Shown here in pieces: positions 35,279 to 43,260 of a DNA stretch of 50,402 nt. Origin of the DNA: Bacillota bacterium. GTDB taxonomy: Bacteria; Bacillota; Clostridia; Acetivibrionales; DSM-1351. The stretch spans positions 1 to 50,402 of the forward strand of contig JAEWOH010000016.1 of NCBI GenBank assembly GCA_023460955.1, in the 5' to 3' direction. How positions within the stretch are numbered: position 1 is the first letter of the stretch; every line of letters starts with the position of its first letter. The notes under the pieces were generated by a model. It was not told the DNA's origin, did no database searches, and saw only the letters and a program-made list of their open reading frames with translations. The translations under genes and the position numbers were made by a program.

Positions 35279-35680
35279 ATGGTAATTAATAATAATTTCC
35301 CCAACAGAATAATTAATTCACCTTTATCAGCCGGGAAGGTTCAAACAAACGGTGTTAGAAACAACATACCAAATACTTCCGGTGCGGGTTTTGGAAATAT
35401 ACTACAGCAAGCTATAGACAAGAGTACTGGAGTTAAGTTTTCAAAGCATGCCGAGCTGAGAATGCAGGCCAGAAATATTGATCTGACTCAGGTACAAAAG
35501 GATAAGATTAATAATGCGGTTTCAATGGCTCAGCAAAAAGGTGTAAAGGATTCATTGGTAATATTGGATAACATGGCTTTTGTGGTCAATGTACCCAGTA
35601 AAACGGTTATAACAGCTGTAAATAACAATGAATTAAAGGAAAACGTTTTCACAAACATTGACGGTGCGATCTTTGCGTAA
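35279..35680 (+). CDS. Flagellar operon protein (TIGR02530-like)
   Basis: A 133-residue protein with the conserved SKHAELRMQARNIDLTQVQKDKINNAVSMAQQKGVKDSLVILDNMAFVVNV core, typical of the uncharacterised family annotated as flagellar operon protein TIGR02530. The family lies between flgD and flgE in many Firmicutes and spirochaetes; function is unknown and an export or hook-assembly role is only inferred from position. AAGGTG precedes the ATG at 35279. Confidence 0.82.
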   Translation: MVINNNFPNRIINSPLSAGKVQTNGVRNNIPNTSGAGFGNILQQAIDKSTGVKFSKHAELRMQARNIDLTQVQKDKINNAVSMAQQKGVKDSLVILDNMAFVVNVPSKTVITAVNNNELKENVFTNIDGAIFA

Positions 35681-35689
35681 GTCAAAATC

Positions 35690-35757
35690 AGCTGGACCCT
35701 AACGGGAAGCTGAACCGGATTCCCGAATGACAGACGGAATCCTACCACAACCTTAAA
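35690..35757 (+). other. Two hairpins upstream of flgE (possible structured RNA)
   Basis: CAGCT...AGCTG and the perfect pair GGATTCC...GGAATCC form two consecutive hairpins in the 98-base gap between the TIGR02530-like gene and flgE. No T-run follows. The segment does not match the c-di-GMP-I (GEMM) core as far as I can see by eye. Confidence 0.4.
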
Positions 35758-35778
35758 TTTCAAGGGGGTCATTTAATT

Positions 35779-37119
35779 ATGATGAGATCTATGTTTTCTG
35801 GTGTTTCAGGCTTAAGAGCACACCAGACAAAAATGGACGTTATAGGTAATAACGTAGCAAATGTTAATACATTAGGCTTTAAATCAGGAAGAGTAACCTT
35901 TCAGGAAGTTTTCAACCAGACCTTAAGAGGGGCCGGAGCTCCTGATGCTGCATTGGGCAGAGGCGGTACAAACCCTATGCAGATTGGTTTGGGTACCGGC
36001 GTTGGAGCTGTCGATACAATGATGACACGAGGCAGCTCACAAAGAACTGATAATCCTACTGACCTTTCAATTGAAGGGGAAGGCTTCTTTATTGTAAAAG
36101 GCTCAAATGCAGATAGCTTTAAGTTTACAAGAGCAGGTAACTTTGGCTTGGACAAGCTGGGTAATCTGGTTTCCGGAAGCGGTATGAATGTATACGGGTG
36201 GATGTCTTACCAGACTCAGAACGATGGTTCTGTAAAATTTGATACAGAAACACCGATTCAGCCAATAAATCTGTATTCAGATGAGATTAACGGAAACAAG
36301 AGAGTAATCTCAGCGAAGGCTTCTACAGTAGGTGTTTTTGCGGGTAATCTTGACTCGAGTGAAATACCAAACGACGCAGCTGATGCCCCTGCACAATTTT
36401 CAGTACCTTTTACCGTTTATGACAGCCTAGGAAATTCACATGAGCTTTCGGTAAATTACAGAAAAACCACTGTTTCAGATGCAACACCACCAACTACAAC
36501 CTGGGCGTACAACGTTACTGAGAAAATAGTAAATCCCGACACTGGTGCGATTTCCTATAACCCTATTACAGTAACAGGTGATTCAAATATAATTTTTAAT
36601 GATAAAGGTAAAATTACTCAGGGGCAGACTTCTACCATAACTGTTCCGGGTAATACAGCGGGAGCTTCAGACATAACCATGACACTTGATTTCTCAAGTA
36701 TGACAATGTTTGCAGCCAGCAGTTCGGTTAAACCAACTAATGTAGATGGTTATCCAACAGGTAATCTGGTTACATTTAACGTTGGTTCAGACGGAATGCT
36801 TACAGGAATCTACAGCAATGGACAGCAGCAGCCCCTTGGTCTCATAGCTTTGGCAAGCTTCTCAAATCCAGCCGGTCTGCAGAAGGTAGGAGATAATCTC
36901 TTTATTACTTCTACAAACTCGGGAGAATTCACAAAGGGCGTACAAGTAGGCTCTGAGGGAGTAGGTACTCTAAGCCCTGGAACACTGGAAATGTCAAATG
37001 TTGACCTTTCTAGAGAATTTACCGATATGATAGTTACACAGAGAGGGTTCCAGGCTAACAGCAGAATTATTACAACATCAGACGAAATGCTACAGGAACT
37101 GGTAAACCTAAAGAGATAA
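35779..37119 (+). CDS. flgE: Flagellar hook protein FlgE
   Basis: A 446-residue hook subunit. The N-terminal rod/hook motif is SGVSGLRAHQTKMDVIGNNVANVNTLGFKSGRVTF, and the C-terminal motif is EMSNVDLSREFTDMIVTQRGFQANSRIITTSDEMLQELVNLKR. The middle region carries the variable surface domains (FlgE_D2-like DYNL-type block near residue 215). The ATG at 35779 is preceded by AAGGGGG. The family call is secure from the two termini; FlgE rather than FlgG is supported by length and position after flgD. Confidence 0.95.
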   Translation: MMRSMFSGVSGLRAHQTKMDVIGNNVANVNTLGFKSGRVTFQEVFNQTLRGAGAPDAALGRGGTNPMQIGLGTGVGAVDTMMTRGSSQRTDNPTDLSIEGEGFFIVKGSNADSFKFTRAGNFGLDKLGNLVSGSGMNVYGWMSYQTQNDGSVKFDTETPIQPINLYSDEINGNKRVISAKASTVGVFAGNLDSSEIPNDAADAPAQFSVPFTVYDSLGNSHELSVNYRKTTVSDATPPTTTWAYNVTEKIVNPDTGAISYNPITVTGDSNIIFNDKGKITQGQTSTITVPGNTAGASDITMTLDFSSMTMFAASSSVKPTNVDGYPTGNLVTFNVGSDGMLTGIYSNGQQQPLGLIALASFSNPAGLQKVGDNLFITSTNSGEFTKGVQVGSEGVGTLSPGTLEMSNVDLSREFTDMIVTQRGFQANSRIITTSDEMLQELVNLKR

Positions 37120-37127
37120 AAAATTAG

Positions 37128-37175
37128 TACTACTGCCGCAGAATCCGGATTTAGCCTAGGTCTGCGGTAGTAGTA
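37128..37175 (+). other. Strong 15-bp hairpin between flgE and flbD
   Basis: TACTACTGCCGCAGA (37128-37142) pairs with TCTGCGGTAGTAGTA (37161-37175), 15 bases with one G-T pair. The 18-base loop contains the smaller palindromes ATCCGGAT and CCTAGG. No T-run follows on the plus strand; the next T-run begins nine bases later and is short. It is likely an mRNA stabiliser, processing site or partial attenuator after the highly expressed flgE. Confidence 0.6.
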
Positions 37176-37247
37176 AAAATAATGTTTTTAGTCTTATTTT
37201 GTAAGTTTTACGGAATTTATCTATTGTTTTTTTGGAGTAAAAATATT

Positions 37248-37448
37248 ATGATTAGATTAACCAAGCTTAACAGGTCATCCTTTGTACTTAACTGTGAACT
37301 TATTGAAACATTAGAGAGTACGCCGGATACTGTTATTTCTACTGTTAACGGTAAGAAATATGTTGTAATTGAAAGTATTGATGAAGTTATAGATAAGGTG
37401 ATACAATACAAAGGTAGTATTACCAAAATAAGAGAAATTTCGACTTGA
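37248..37448 (+). CDS. flbD: FlbD/SwrD family flagellar protein
   Basis: A 66-residue protein (MIRLTKLNRSSFVLNCELIETLESTPDTVISTVNGKKYVVIESIDEVIDKVIQYKG) of the FlbD family. The Bacillus homologue SwrD is reported to raise flagellar motor power through the stators. I chose the ATG at 37248 with GGAG upstream; the longer frame begins in the non-coding gap. It lies between flgE and fliL as in Bacillus. Confidence 0.85.
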   Translation: MIRLTKLNRSSFVLNCELIETLESTPDTVISTVNGKKYVVIESIDEVIDKVIQYKGSITKIREIST

Positions 37449-37519
37449 TTTATATTATTTATAAGACGATAATATACTTTGCTAATGTATTACCGTTAAA
37501 ATGTTAGGGGGAAAAAATT

Positions 37520-38029
37520 TTGGAAGGAAAAAGCAGTTATTTTATTTTACTTGTTGTTGTTGCATTTCTTTCAATAGCTCTTGCTTTCCTTGCAATAGGA
37601 TATTTCTTTTTCAATAACCATGACTCAACTCCTGAAAAAGAGGTAGTTTTAGTTACAGAAAAAATTCCTACCGATAAAGAGCTTTCAAACAAGGTTATTT
37701 TTGAAAAAACAAACTTTAATTTAAAGAAAACTGATAGCAAGCAAATAGCAGTTATTGTATTGAGTGCAAGTATGAAGCATTTTAAAGAAGTAGAAGGAAT
37801 GACTGAAGAAGAAATAACTGCAAAAATTGACTTCTACAATAAAGAGATAAATTCAGCCATTGGCTCATATTTTCAAGGCTTAACGCTTGAAGATGTAAGT
37901 CAGAGTGATGCCAAGCAAAAGGCATCTGAGGATTTAAAGAAGAAAATAAATGAGATTTTAGCGAATAATGATTTGAAGGCTAGTCCTCTTGTTTACTCCA
38001 TAGTTTTTGATTACTGGTTTTATCAATAG
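37520..38029 (+). CDS. fliL: Flagellar basal body-associated protein FliL
   Basis: A 169-residue protein with an N-terminal transmembrane helix (YFILLVVVAFLSIALAFLAIGYFFF) and a periplasmic-side FliL domain ending in SPLVYSIVFDYWFYQ. FliL rings surround stator units and aid motor output. The start is TTG at 37520 with AGGGGGAA upstream. MotA/MotB genes, often near fliL, are absent here. Confidence 0.82.
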   Translation: MEGKSSYFILLVVVAFLSIALAFLAIGYFFFNNHDSTPEKEVVLVTEKIPTDKELSNKVIFEKTNFNLKKTDSKQIAVIVLSASMKHFKEVEGMTEEEITAKIDFYNKEINSAIGSYFQGLTLEDVSQSDAKQKASEDLKKKINEILANNDLKASPLVYSIVFDYWFYQ

Positions 38030-38042
38030 GAGGTGAGCTGGT

Positions 38043-39029
38043 TTGGGAGATATACTTTCTCAAAATGAGATTGATGAACTGCTAAAGGCGCTCACTACTG
38101 GTGATATTGATGTCCAGCAGATTCAAACCACAAAAACCGAGAAGAAAGTAAAATTACATGATTTTAAAAAACCACCGAAGTTTGCCAATGATCATAAGAG
38201 AACGTTACAGTTTATAAATGAAAATTACGCTAGGTTGGTACAGTCATTTTTATCAGGGTATTTAAGGTCTTTGGTACAGGTAGATGTATTATCGGTAGAT
38301 GCTTTACAATATAGTGAATTCAGTAATTCACTTGCAAATCCGGTGGTATTGGCTATTGTGGATTTTAGTCCTCTGAACGGCTCAGTTATTTTTGAAATGG
38401 ATCCAAGTATAGCCTTCGCTTTGATTGATAGAATTCTTGGCGGCAGAGGGTCTGCTATGGAGAGAATACGATCTTTTACTGAGATTGAACTTGCGATACT
38501 TGAAAGAATAATTATACAAATACTGAATTTGATGCGCGAACCGTGGGAGAGTATTATTTCGATTAAACCCCGACTTGAGAAAGTTGAAACAAACGCACAA
38601 TTTGCACAAATAATACATCCTAACGAAATGGTAGCACTCATAACTTTAAACGTTGTTGTTGGAGAGGTAAAGGGTTTGATTAATATATGTATTCCTCATA
38701 TGACTGTTGAACCCATAATGCCAAAGCTGAGTACAAAGCTTTGGTTTACAAATATTGAGAATGAAAAGACTGAACACAATAAACAGGATATTGAGTTCAG
38801 GATTGAAAATACATTGGTTCCTGTCAGAGCTGTTTTGGGAAGAACAATAATAAATATCGGTGAGTTTCTGGATTTACAGTCCGGCGATGTTTTGCCGCTT
38901 GAAACAAGTATAAACGGTGATCTGGAAGTACTAGTCGGTGATTTACCCAAATTCTTAGCTAAGCCGGGAGTTAAGAAAAATAAAGTTGCAGTTAAAATAA
39001 CCGAAGTCATTAGAAGGGAGGAAGAATAA
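38043..39029 (+). CDS. fliM: Flagellar motor switch protein FliM
   Basis: A 328-residue C-ring protein. The N-terminal peptide MGDILSQNEIDELLKAL binds CheY-phosphate. The middle CheC-like domain includes the GGRGSAMERIRSFTEIELAIL segment that contacts FliG, and the C-terminal SpoA domain contains VPVRAVLGRTIINIGEFLDLQSGDVLPL. The start is TTG at 38043 with AGGAGGTGAGC upstream. It ends one base before fliY. Confidence 0.95.
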   Translation: MGDILSQNEIDELLKALTTGDIDVQQIQTTKTEKKVKLHDFKKPPKFANDHKRTLQFINENYARLVQSFLSGYLRSLVQVDVLSVDALQYSEFSNSLANPVVLAIVDFSPLNGSVIFEMDPSIAFALIDRILGGRGSAMERIRSFTEIELAILERIIIQILNLMREPWESIISIKPRLEKVETNAQFAQIIHPNEMVALITLNVVVGEVKGLINICIPHMTVEPIMPKLSTKLWFTNIENEKTEHNKQDIEFRIENTLVPVRAVLGRTIINIGEFLDLQSGDVLPLETSINGDLEVLVGDLPKFLAKPGVKKNKVAVKITEVIRREEE

Positions 39030-39030
39030 A

Positions 39031-40230
39031 ATGGGAGATATGCTCACACAAGCAGAAATAGATGCCTTATTAAATGGGACCTCCTCTTCAGATGAATCTA
39101 TGGATAATGTAGGCGGATATGGCTCTGAGGATGCACTTTCTACTCAGGAAATAGACGCATTGGGAGAAATAGGTAATATTAGTATGGGGACCTCTGCCAC
39201 CACCCTGTTCACCCTTTTATCTCAGAAAGTTACTATAACAACTCCAAATGTTTCTATTACTACGTGGGAAGAGCTTTCAAAAAGTTATTCTTCGCAGTAT
39301 GTGGCAGTCAAGGTTGAATATACTGACGGTTTAATAGGAAGTAATCTCTTAATTCTTAAACAGGATGACGTAAAAGTTATAACCGATCTTATGATGGGCG
39401 GGGAAGGAGCCAAAGTCGAAGGTGAGCTCACAGATTTGCACTTAAGTGCAATAAGTGAGGCTATGAACCAGATGATTGGTTCTTCAGCTACTTCTATGTC
39501 ATCAATGTTTTCTAAGAGAATAGATATTTCACCTCCAAAAGCTTTTATAGTAAGTTTTGGAAACGGTGATCCCTACGGGGAATTTGAAATGAATGATGTT
39601 CTTGTTAAGATTGCTTTTAAAATGGTTGTCGGAAACTTGATTGATAGTGAGATAATGCAGCTGCTACCGATGAAATTTGCAAAAGAGTTGGTAACCAGTT
39701 TGTTAAATTCCTCAAAATCAAAGCCTGCTCCAGAGCCTGAAGCACCACCGGCACCACAGCCTATGATGCAACAGCCAATGATGCAACAGCCTATGATGCA
39801 ACAGCCTATGATGCAGCAACCTATGATGCAACAACCAATGATGCAACAGCAAATGATGCAGCAGCCTATGCAAGGCTATGGTTATGATCAGGGTTATCAG
39901 GATATGCAAAGACACAGAAATCCTGTAAGTGTTCAGCCTGCTCAGTTTCAAGCTTTCGATGATGGCTTATCTGGCGTTGAAAAGAAAAATATTAGCCTTA
40001 TAATGGATTTACCTCTGCAGGTTACAGTTGAACTTGGAAGAACTCAAAAATTGATCAGAGATATTTTGGAGTTTGGCTCAGGGTCAATAATTGAACTTGA
40101 CAAGCTTGCGGGAGAACCAGTTGATATATTGGTAAACGGAAAAGCTATTGCTAAGGGAGAAGTTGTAGTAATCGATGAAAGCTTTGGTGTAAGAATTACA
40201 GATATAATTCATCCATCAAAACGATTATAA
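39031..40230 (+). CDS. fliY: Flagellar motor switch phosphatase FliY (with Met/Gln repeat)
   Basis: A 399-residue protein combining a CheY-P-binding N-terminal peptide (MGDMLTQAEIDALLNG), a CheC-like phosphatase domain and a C-terminal FliN/SpoA domain (IMDLPLQVTVELGRTQKLIRDILEFGSGSIIELDKLAGEPVDILVNGKAIAKGEVVVIDESFGVRITDI, diagnostic for FliN). Two phosphatase active sites with ExxN are visible (GEIGN, SEAMN), so CheY-P dephosphorylation at the switch is expected. Residues 244-278 form a pentapeptide repeat (PMMQQ) that links the two domains, an unusual length-variable linker. The ATG at 39031 has GGGAGGAAG upstream. cheY follows. Confidence 0.95.
   Translation: MGDMLTQAEIDALLNGTSSSDESMDNVGGYGSEDALSTQEIDALGEIGNISMGTSATTLFTLLSQKVTITTPNVSITTWEELSKSYSSQYVAVKVEYTDGLIGSNLLILKQDDVKVITDLMMGGEGAKVEGELTDLHLSAISEAMNQMIGSSATSMSSMFSKRIDISPPKAFIVSFGNGDPYGEFEMNDVLVKIAFKMVVGNLIDSEIMQLLPMKFAKELVTSLLNSSKSKPAPEPEAPPAPQPMMQQPMMQQPMMQQPMMQQPMMQQPMMQQQMMQQPMQGYGYDQGYQDMQRHRNPVSVQPAQFQAFDDGLSGVEKKNISLIMDLPLQVTVELGRTQKLIRDILEFGSGSIIELDKLAGEPVDILVNGKAIAKGEVVVIDESFGVRITDIIHPSKRL
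39760..39864 (+). repeat. Seven 15-bp tandem repeats coding PMMQQ
   Basis: Units of the type CCTATGATGCAACAG run without gaps from 39760 to 39864 (six PMMQQ and one QMMQQ). They are in frame inside fliY. Units differ only at a few third positions, so copy number could change by slippage without a frameshift. Confidence 0.95.
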
Positions 40231-40268
40231 TTTTAGAAAATCAACTAATAGTTAAGGAGAGAAAAGTT

Positions 40269-40631
40269 ATGGGGAAAAGTATTTTAATTGTTGACGATGC
40301 AGCTTTTATGAGGATGATGATCAAGGATATCTTATCTAAAAACGGCTATGAAATTGCAGCAGATGTTGACAATGGTTTAAAAGCTATAGAAAAATATAAG
40401 GAACTTACTCCTGACTTGGTTATAATGGATATAACAATGCCTGAGATGGATGGAGTAACAGCCGTAAGAGAAATTAAGAAAATACATAGTGATGCTAAAA
40501 TAATAATGTGCTCAGCTATGGGACAGCAAGCAATGGTTATAGAATCCATACAAGCAGGAGCAAGGGACTTCATAGTAAAGCCATTCCAGGCAGATCGTGT
40601 TGTTGAGGCTGTAAAAAAAGTTATAGGATAA
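40269..40631 (+). CDS. cheY: Chemotaxis response regulator CheY
   Basis: A 120-residue single receiver domain. The acidic residues are in IVDDAAFMRMMI, the phospho-acceptor Asp in LVIMDITMPEMDG, the conserved Thr/Ser in MCSAMGQ and the Lys in IVKPFQ. Phosphorylated CheY binds FliM and FliY. The ATG at 40269 has AAGGAGAG upstream. Position after fliY fits the Bacillus-type operon. Confidence 0.94.
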   Translation: MGKSILIVDDAAFMRMMIKDILSKNGYEIAADVDNGLKAIEKYKELTPDLVIMDITMPEMDGVTAVREIKKIHSDAKIIMCSAMGQQAMVIESIQAGARDFIVKPFQADRVVEAVKKVIG

Positions 40632-40653
40632 TGGTCAAATAAGACATTTAGTG

Positions 40654-40740
40654 AAAATATCCTGCTGGTTGCTATAAATTTATATGGTCGTGTTTTTCCA
40701 CTGCTATATGATTTTTGTTAGATAACAAGCAGGATATTTT
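40654..40740 (+). other. Long-loop stem structure between cheY and fliO
   Basis: AAAATATCCTGCT (40654-40666) and AGCAGGATATTTT (40728-40740) form a perfect 13-base stem that closes a 61-base, AT-rich loop. The loop has a self-complementary ATAAATTTAT. No T-run follows; a small GGTT/AACC hairpin lies just after it. It may be an RNA element acting inside the operon or the relic of a small mobile repeat. The 40632-40782 gap contains no gene. Confidence 0.5.
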
Positions 40741-40782
40741 ATAGTAAATGGTTTTTTAACCTGACATAGTGTGGAGGTCAAG

Positions 40783-41286
40783 ATGCAAGAAATTTTGAAG
40801 TACTTTACCGTTCTCTTGGCATTTTTAGTTGTGATGGCCATATTACTTGTAACAACCAGGTATCTAGCATATAAATCTAAGAAAATGATGAAGGGTAATT
40901 ATATGCAGATAATAGAATCTCTAAGTCTTGGTGTAAATAACAGATTGCATCTTGTAAAGGTAGACAAGGAGTTTTTTATAATATCAGCTTCCAATAAAAA
41001 TGTTGAATTTCTTGCAAGAGTCAATATTAGTGACTTTGAAGAAGAAGAGGTTAAAAACCCCATATCTGAAGTTATTGATTTTAAGTCTATTCTAAAAAAA
41101 TATATCAGTGGAATTAGTTTTAAAAATACCGCTGCTGCAAAGGATTTTAAAGCTCAGAATGCAGAAATGGAAAGGCCGTCAGACAATGTAGTATCACAAT
41201 CTGAAAATGTAGTATTTAGAGGCAATCTTGAGAGACTGAAAAACTTAACCAACAGTATGAATGACACACGGGGACAAAATGAATAA
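40783..41286 (+). CDS. fliO: Flagellar biosynthesis protein FliO
   Basis: A 167-residue membrane protein with an N-terminal transmembrane helix (FTVLLAFLVVMAILLVTTRYLA) and a FliO domain (MQIIESLSLGVNNRLHLVKVDKEFFIISASNKNVEFL). FliO helps assemble the FliP pore. The ATG at 40783 has GTGGAGG upstream. The last eight bases overlap the start of fliP. Confidence 0.85.
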   Translation: MQEILKYFTVLLAFLVVMAILLVTTRYLAYKSKKMMKGNYMQIIESLSLGVNNRLHLVKVDKEFFIISASNKNVEFLARVNISDFEEEEVKNPISEVIDFKSILKKYISGISFKNTAAAKDFKAQNAEMERPSDNVVSQSENVVFRGNLERLKNLTNSMNDTRGQNE

Positions 41287-42076
41287 GAAAAGAATATTAA
41301 AGTTTATCATTATTACAAGTGTATTGGTAGTTGTTTTCTGCCTTATGGGCGGACAGGCTATGGCTGAACCGAATATTTCAGTCACAAAAGACGGAATAAA
41401 CATCGGTACATCTCAGAACCCAAAGGAAGTTTCCTCAAGCATACAGCTTTTACTTCTGCTTACTGTACTGTCAGTGGCGCCATCGATTCTTATAATGATG
41501 ACAGGTTTCACCAGAATTATTATTATACTGTCATTTCTAAGAAATGCTTTGGGAACCCAACAAATGCCTCCAAACCAAGTATTAATAGGATTAGCACTTT
41601 TTATAACATTCTTTGTTATGACCCCGGTACTTTCTGATATAAATGAAAATGCATTTCAGCCGTATTCAAAAGGAGAAATAACATCGCAGCAGGCTATTGA
41701 AAAAAGCTCTACTACCATTAAAACGTGGATGGTAAAGCAGATATTCAGTAATAAGCGTGAGAAAGATCTTCAACTGTTTATGACTTTGGGTGGACAAAAA
41801 GACCCAATAAAAGTTCAGGATGCTCCAAAACTATCTCTATCAATTGTAGCTCCTGCTTTTTTAATAAGTGAACTAATGATAGCATTTAAATTCGGGTTTT
41901 TAATATTTTTACCATTTTTAATTATTGATATAGTTGTAGCCAGTACTTTGATGTCTATGGGTATGATGATGCTTCCGCCTTCTATGATATCATTGCCTTT
42001 TAAAATATTATTATTCATTTTAGTTGATGGGTGGTCAATGCTTACTCAATCAATAGTTGTGAGTTTTGTCAGGTGA
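41279..42076 (+). CDS. fliP: Flagellar export gate protein FliP
   Basis: A 265-residue core subunit of the FliPQR export channel. An N-terminal signal-like helix (FIIITSVLVVVFCLMGGQAMA) precedes the mature part. The conserved ILIMMTGFTRIIIILSFLRNALGTQQMPPNQVLIGLALFITFFVMTP block and the MGMMMLPPSMISLPFKILLFILVDGW block are intact. The ATG at 41279 overlaps fliO with GGGGA upstream; an ATG at 41261 gives an unsupported six-residue extension. Confidence 0.96.
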   Translation: MNKKRILKFIIITSVLVVVFCLMGGQAMAEPNISVTKDGINIGTSQNPKEVSSSIQLLLLLTVLSVAPSILIMMTGFTRIIIILSFLRNALGTQQMPPNQVLIGLALFITFFVMTPVLSDINENAFQPYSKGEITSQQAIEKSSTTIKTWMVKQIFSNKREKDLQLFMTLGGQKDPIKVQDAPKLSLSIVAPAFLISELMIAFKFGFLIFLPFLIIDIVVASTLMSMGMMMLPPSMISLPFKILLFILVDGWSMLTQSIVVSFVR

Positions 42077-42151
42077 CACGGACACTGCTTTTTCAAAGCT
42101 GATGTAAAGCAAGGCCTTTATTCAAGTAGCTAACTGGAGGGAATGACCTAA

Positions 42152-42421
42152 ATGGATGAAAGCAACATTATTTATATCGCGCAGGAAGCCCTGAAAATTA
42201 TTATATATGTATCTGCTCCTGTTCTGATAATCAGTATGGTAGTGGGCTTGGTAATAAGTATTTTTCAGGCAACAACACAAATACAGGAGCAAACTCTGTC
42301 TTATGTTCCTAAGATTCTTTCGGTGGTGGCTGCAATAGCGCTGTTAGGGTCCTGGATGCTAAGAGTTCTGATTGAGTACACACAAAATATCTTTACAAAC
42401 ATGAATCAGTTTATAAAGTAG
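42152..42421 (+). CDS. fliQ: Flagellar export gate protein FliQ
   Basis: An 89-residue protein with two transmembrane helices, part of the FliPQR gate. The conserved VGLVISIFQATTQIQEQTLSYVPKI core is present. The ATG at 42152 has GGAGGG upstream. It lies 75 bases after fliP and just before fliR. Confidence 0.95.
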   Translation: MDESNIIYIAQEALKIIIYVSAPVLIISMVVGLVISIFQATTQIQEQTLSYVPKILSVVAAIALLGSWMLRVLIEYTQNIFTNMNQFIK

Positions 42422-42444
42422 CAGCGTTATAAGTGGAGGTTATA

Positions 42445-43233
42445 GTGCAGATTCCGTTTGATATGTTTCTTAACAATATTGAGCTGTTTCTTCTTATATT
42501 TGTCAGAATGACCGGATTATTTGTTACAGCTCCCATATTTGGACGCAGAAACATACCGGTATACTTTAAGATTGGGTTTGCTTTTACTACTGCCCTCCTG
42601 ATGGCAAATGTAATAAAGGTTGGTCATATTGTGGACACAGACAACTTTATGATATATACCCTATATATATTGAAAGAATTTCTTGTAGGTCTGGTAATTG
42701 GATTTATAGCTTATGCCGTATTTACAAGTATTTATATAGCAGGACAGATTATTGATATGCAGATAGGGTTTGGTATGGTAAACGTATTGGACCCTTTGAG
42801 TAATATACAGGTCCCTGTAACAGCAAACTTATATTTTATGACGGCCATGATTATATTTCTTGTCACAAACGGCCATCACATGTTGATAAAAGCTCTTTAT
42901 CAGAGCTTTGACATTGTACCCTTAGGAAGTGCGGTTATTGGGTCGGGAATGGTTGACAATATTGTAATTGTTTTTCAGAATATGTTTGCAGTTGCGTTTA
43001 AAATAGCTGCACCAATCGTAGCTTCAGTTATAGTAACAGATGTAGTGCTTGGGATTATTTCAAAAACCATACCTCAGATGAACGTTTTTGTTCTCGGTAT
43101 GCCGCTGAAGGTATTGTTGGGAATTATAATTGTTATGATTACTATACCGGCCTTTATCTATATTGTGACTATGCTGACTGAGGATATGAGTATTGAAATA
43201 TTCAAGTTTATCAGGTCAATGGTACCAACTTAA
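42445..43233 (+). CDS. fliR: Flagellar export gate protein FliR
   Basis: A 262-residue membrane protein with about six helices. Conserved parts are RMTGLFVTAPIFGRRNIPVYFKIGFAF and IAGQIIDMQIGFGMVNVLDP. It assembles with FliP and FliQ. The GTG at 42445 is preceded by GTGGAGG; a GTG at 42433 overlaps this site. It lies 23 bases after fliQ. Confidence 0.94.
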   Translation: MQIPFDMFLNNIELFLLIFVRMTGLFVTAPIFGRRNIPVYFKIGFAFTTALLMANVIKVGHIVDTDNFMIYTLYILKEFLVGLVIGFIAYAVFTSIYIAGQIIDMQIGFGMVNVLDPLSNIQVPVTANLYFMTAMIIFLVTNGHHMLIKALYQSFDIVPLGSAVIGSGMVDNIVIVFQNMFAVAFKIAAPIVASVIVTDVVLGIISKTIPQMNVFVLGMPLKVLLGIIIVMITIPAFIYIVTMLTEDMSIEIFKFIRSMVPT

Positions 43234-43260
43234 TGAAGAACGATACTTTTGGAGGGCGGA

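Noticed and set aside
35681..35778. c-di-GMP-I riboswitch before flgE
   Set aside because: I could not find the GEMM core segments (for example the GACGCAAAGCC-type stretch) by eye.
37128..37175. Rho-independent terminator after flgE
   Set aside because: The stem is strong but has no T-run on the plus strand, and the operon continues; kept as a hairpin only.
39718..39951. Leu/His-rich minus-strand frame
   Set aside because: It is the antisense shadow of the PMMQQ repeat in fliY.
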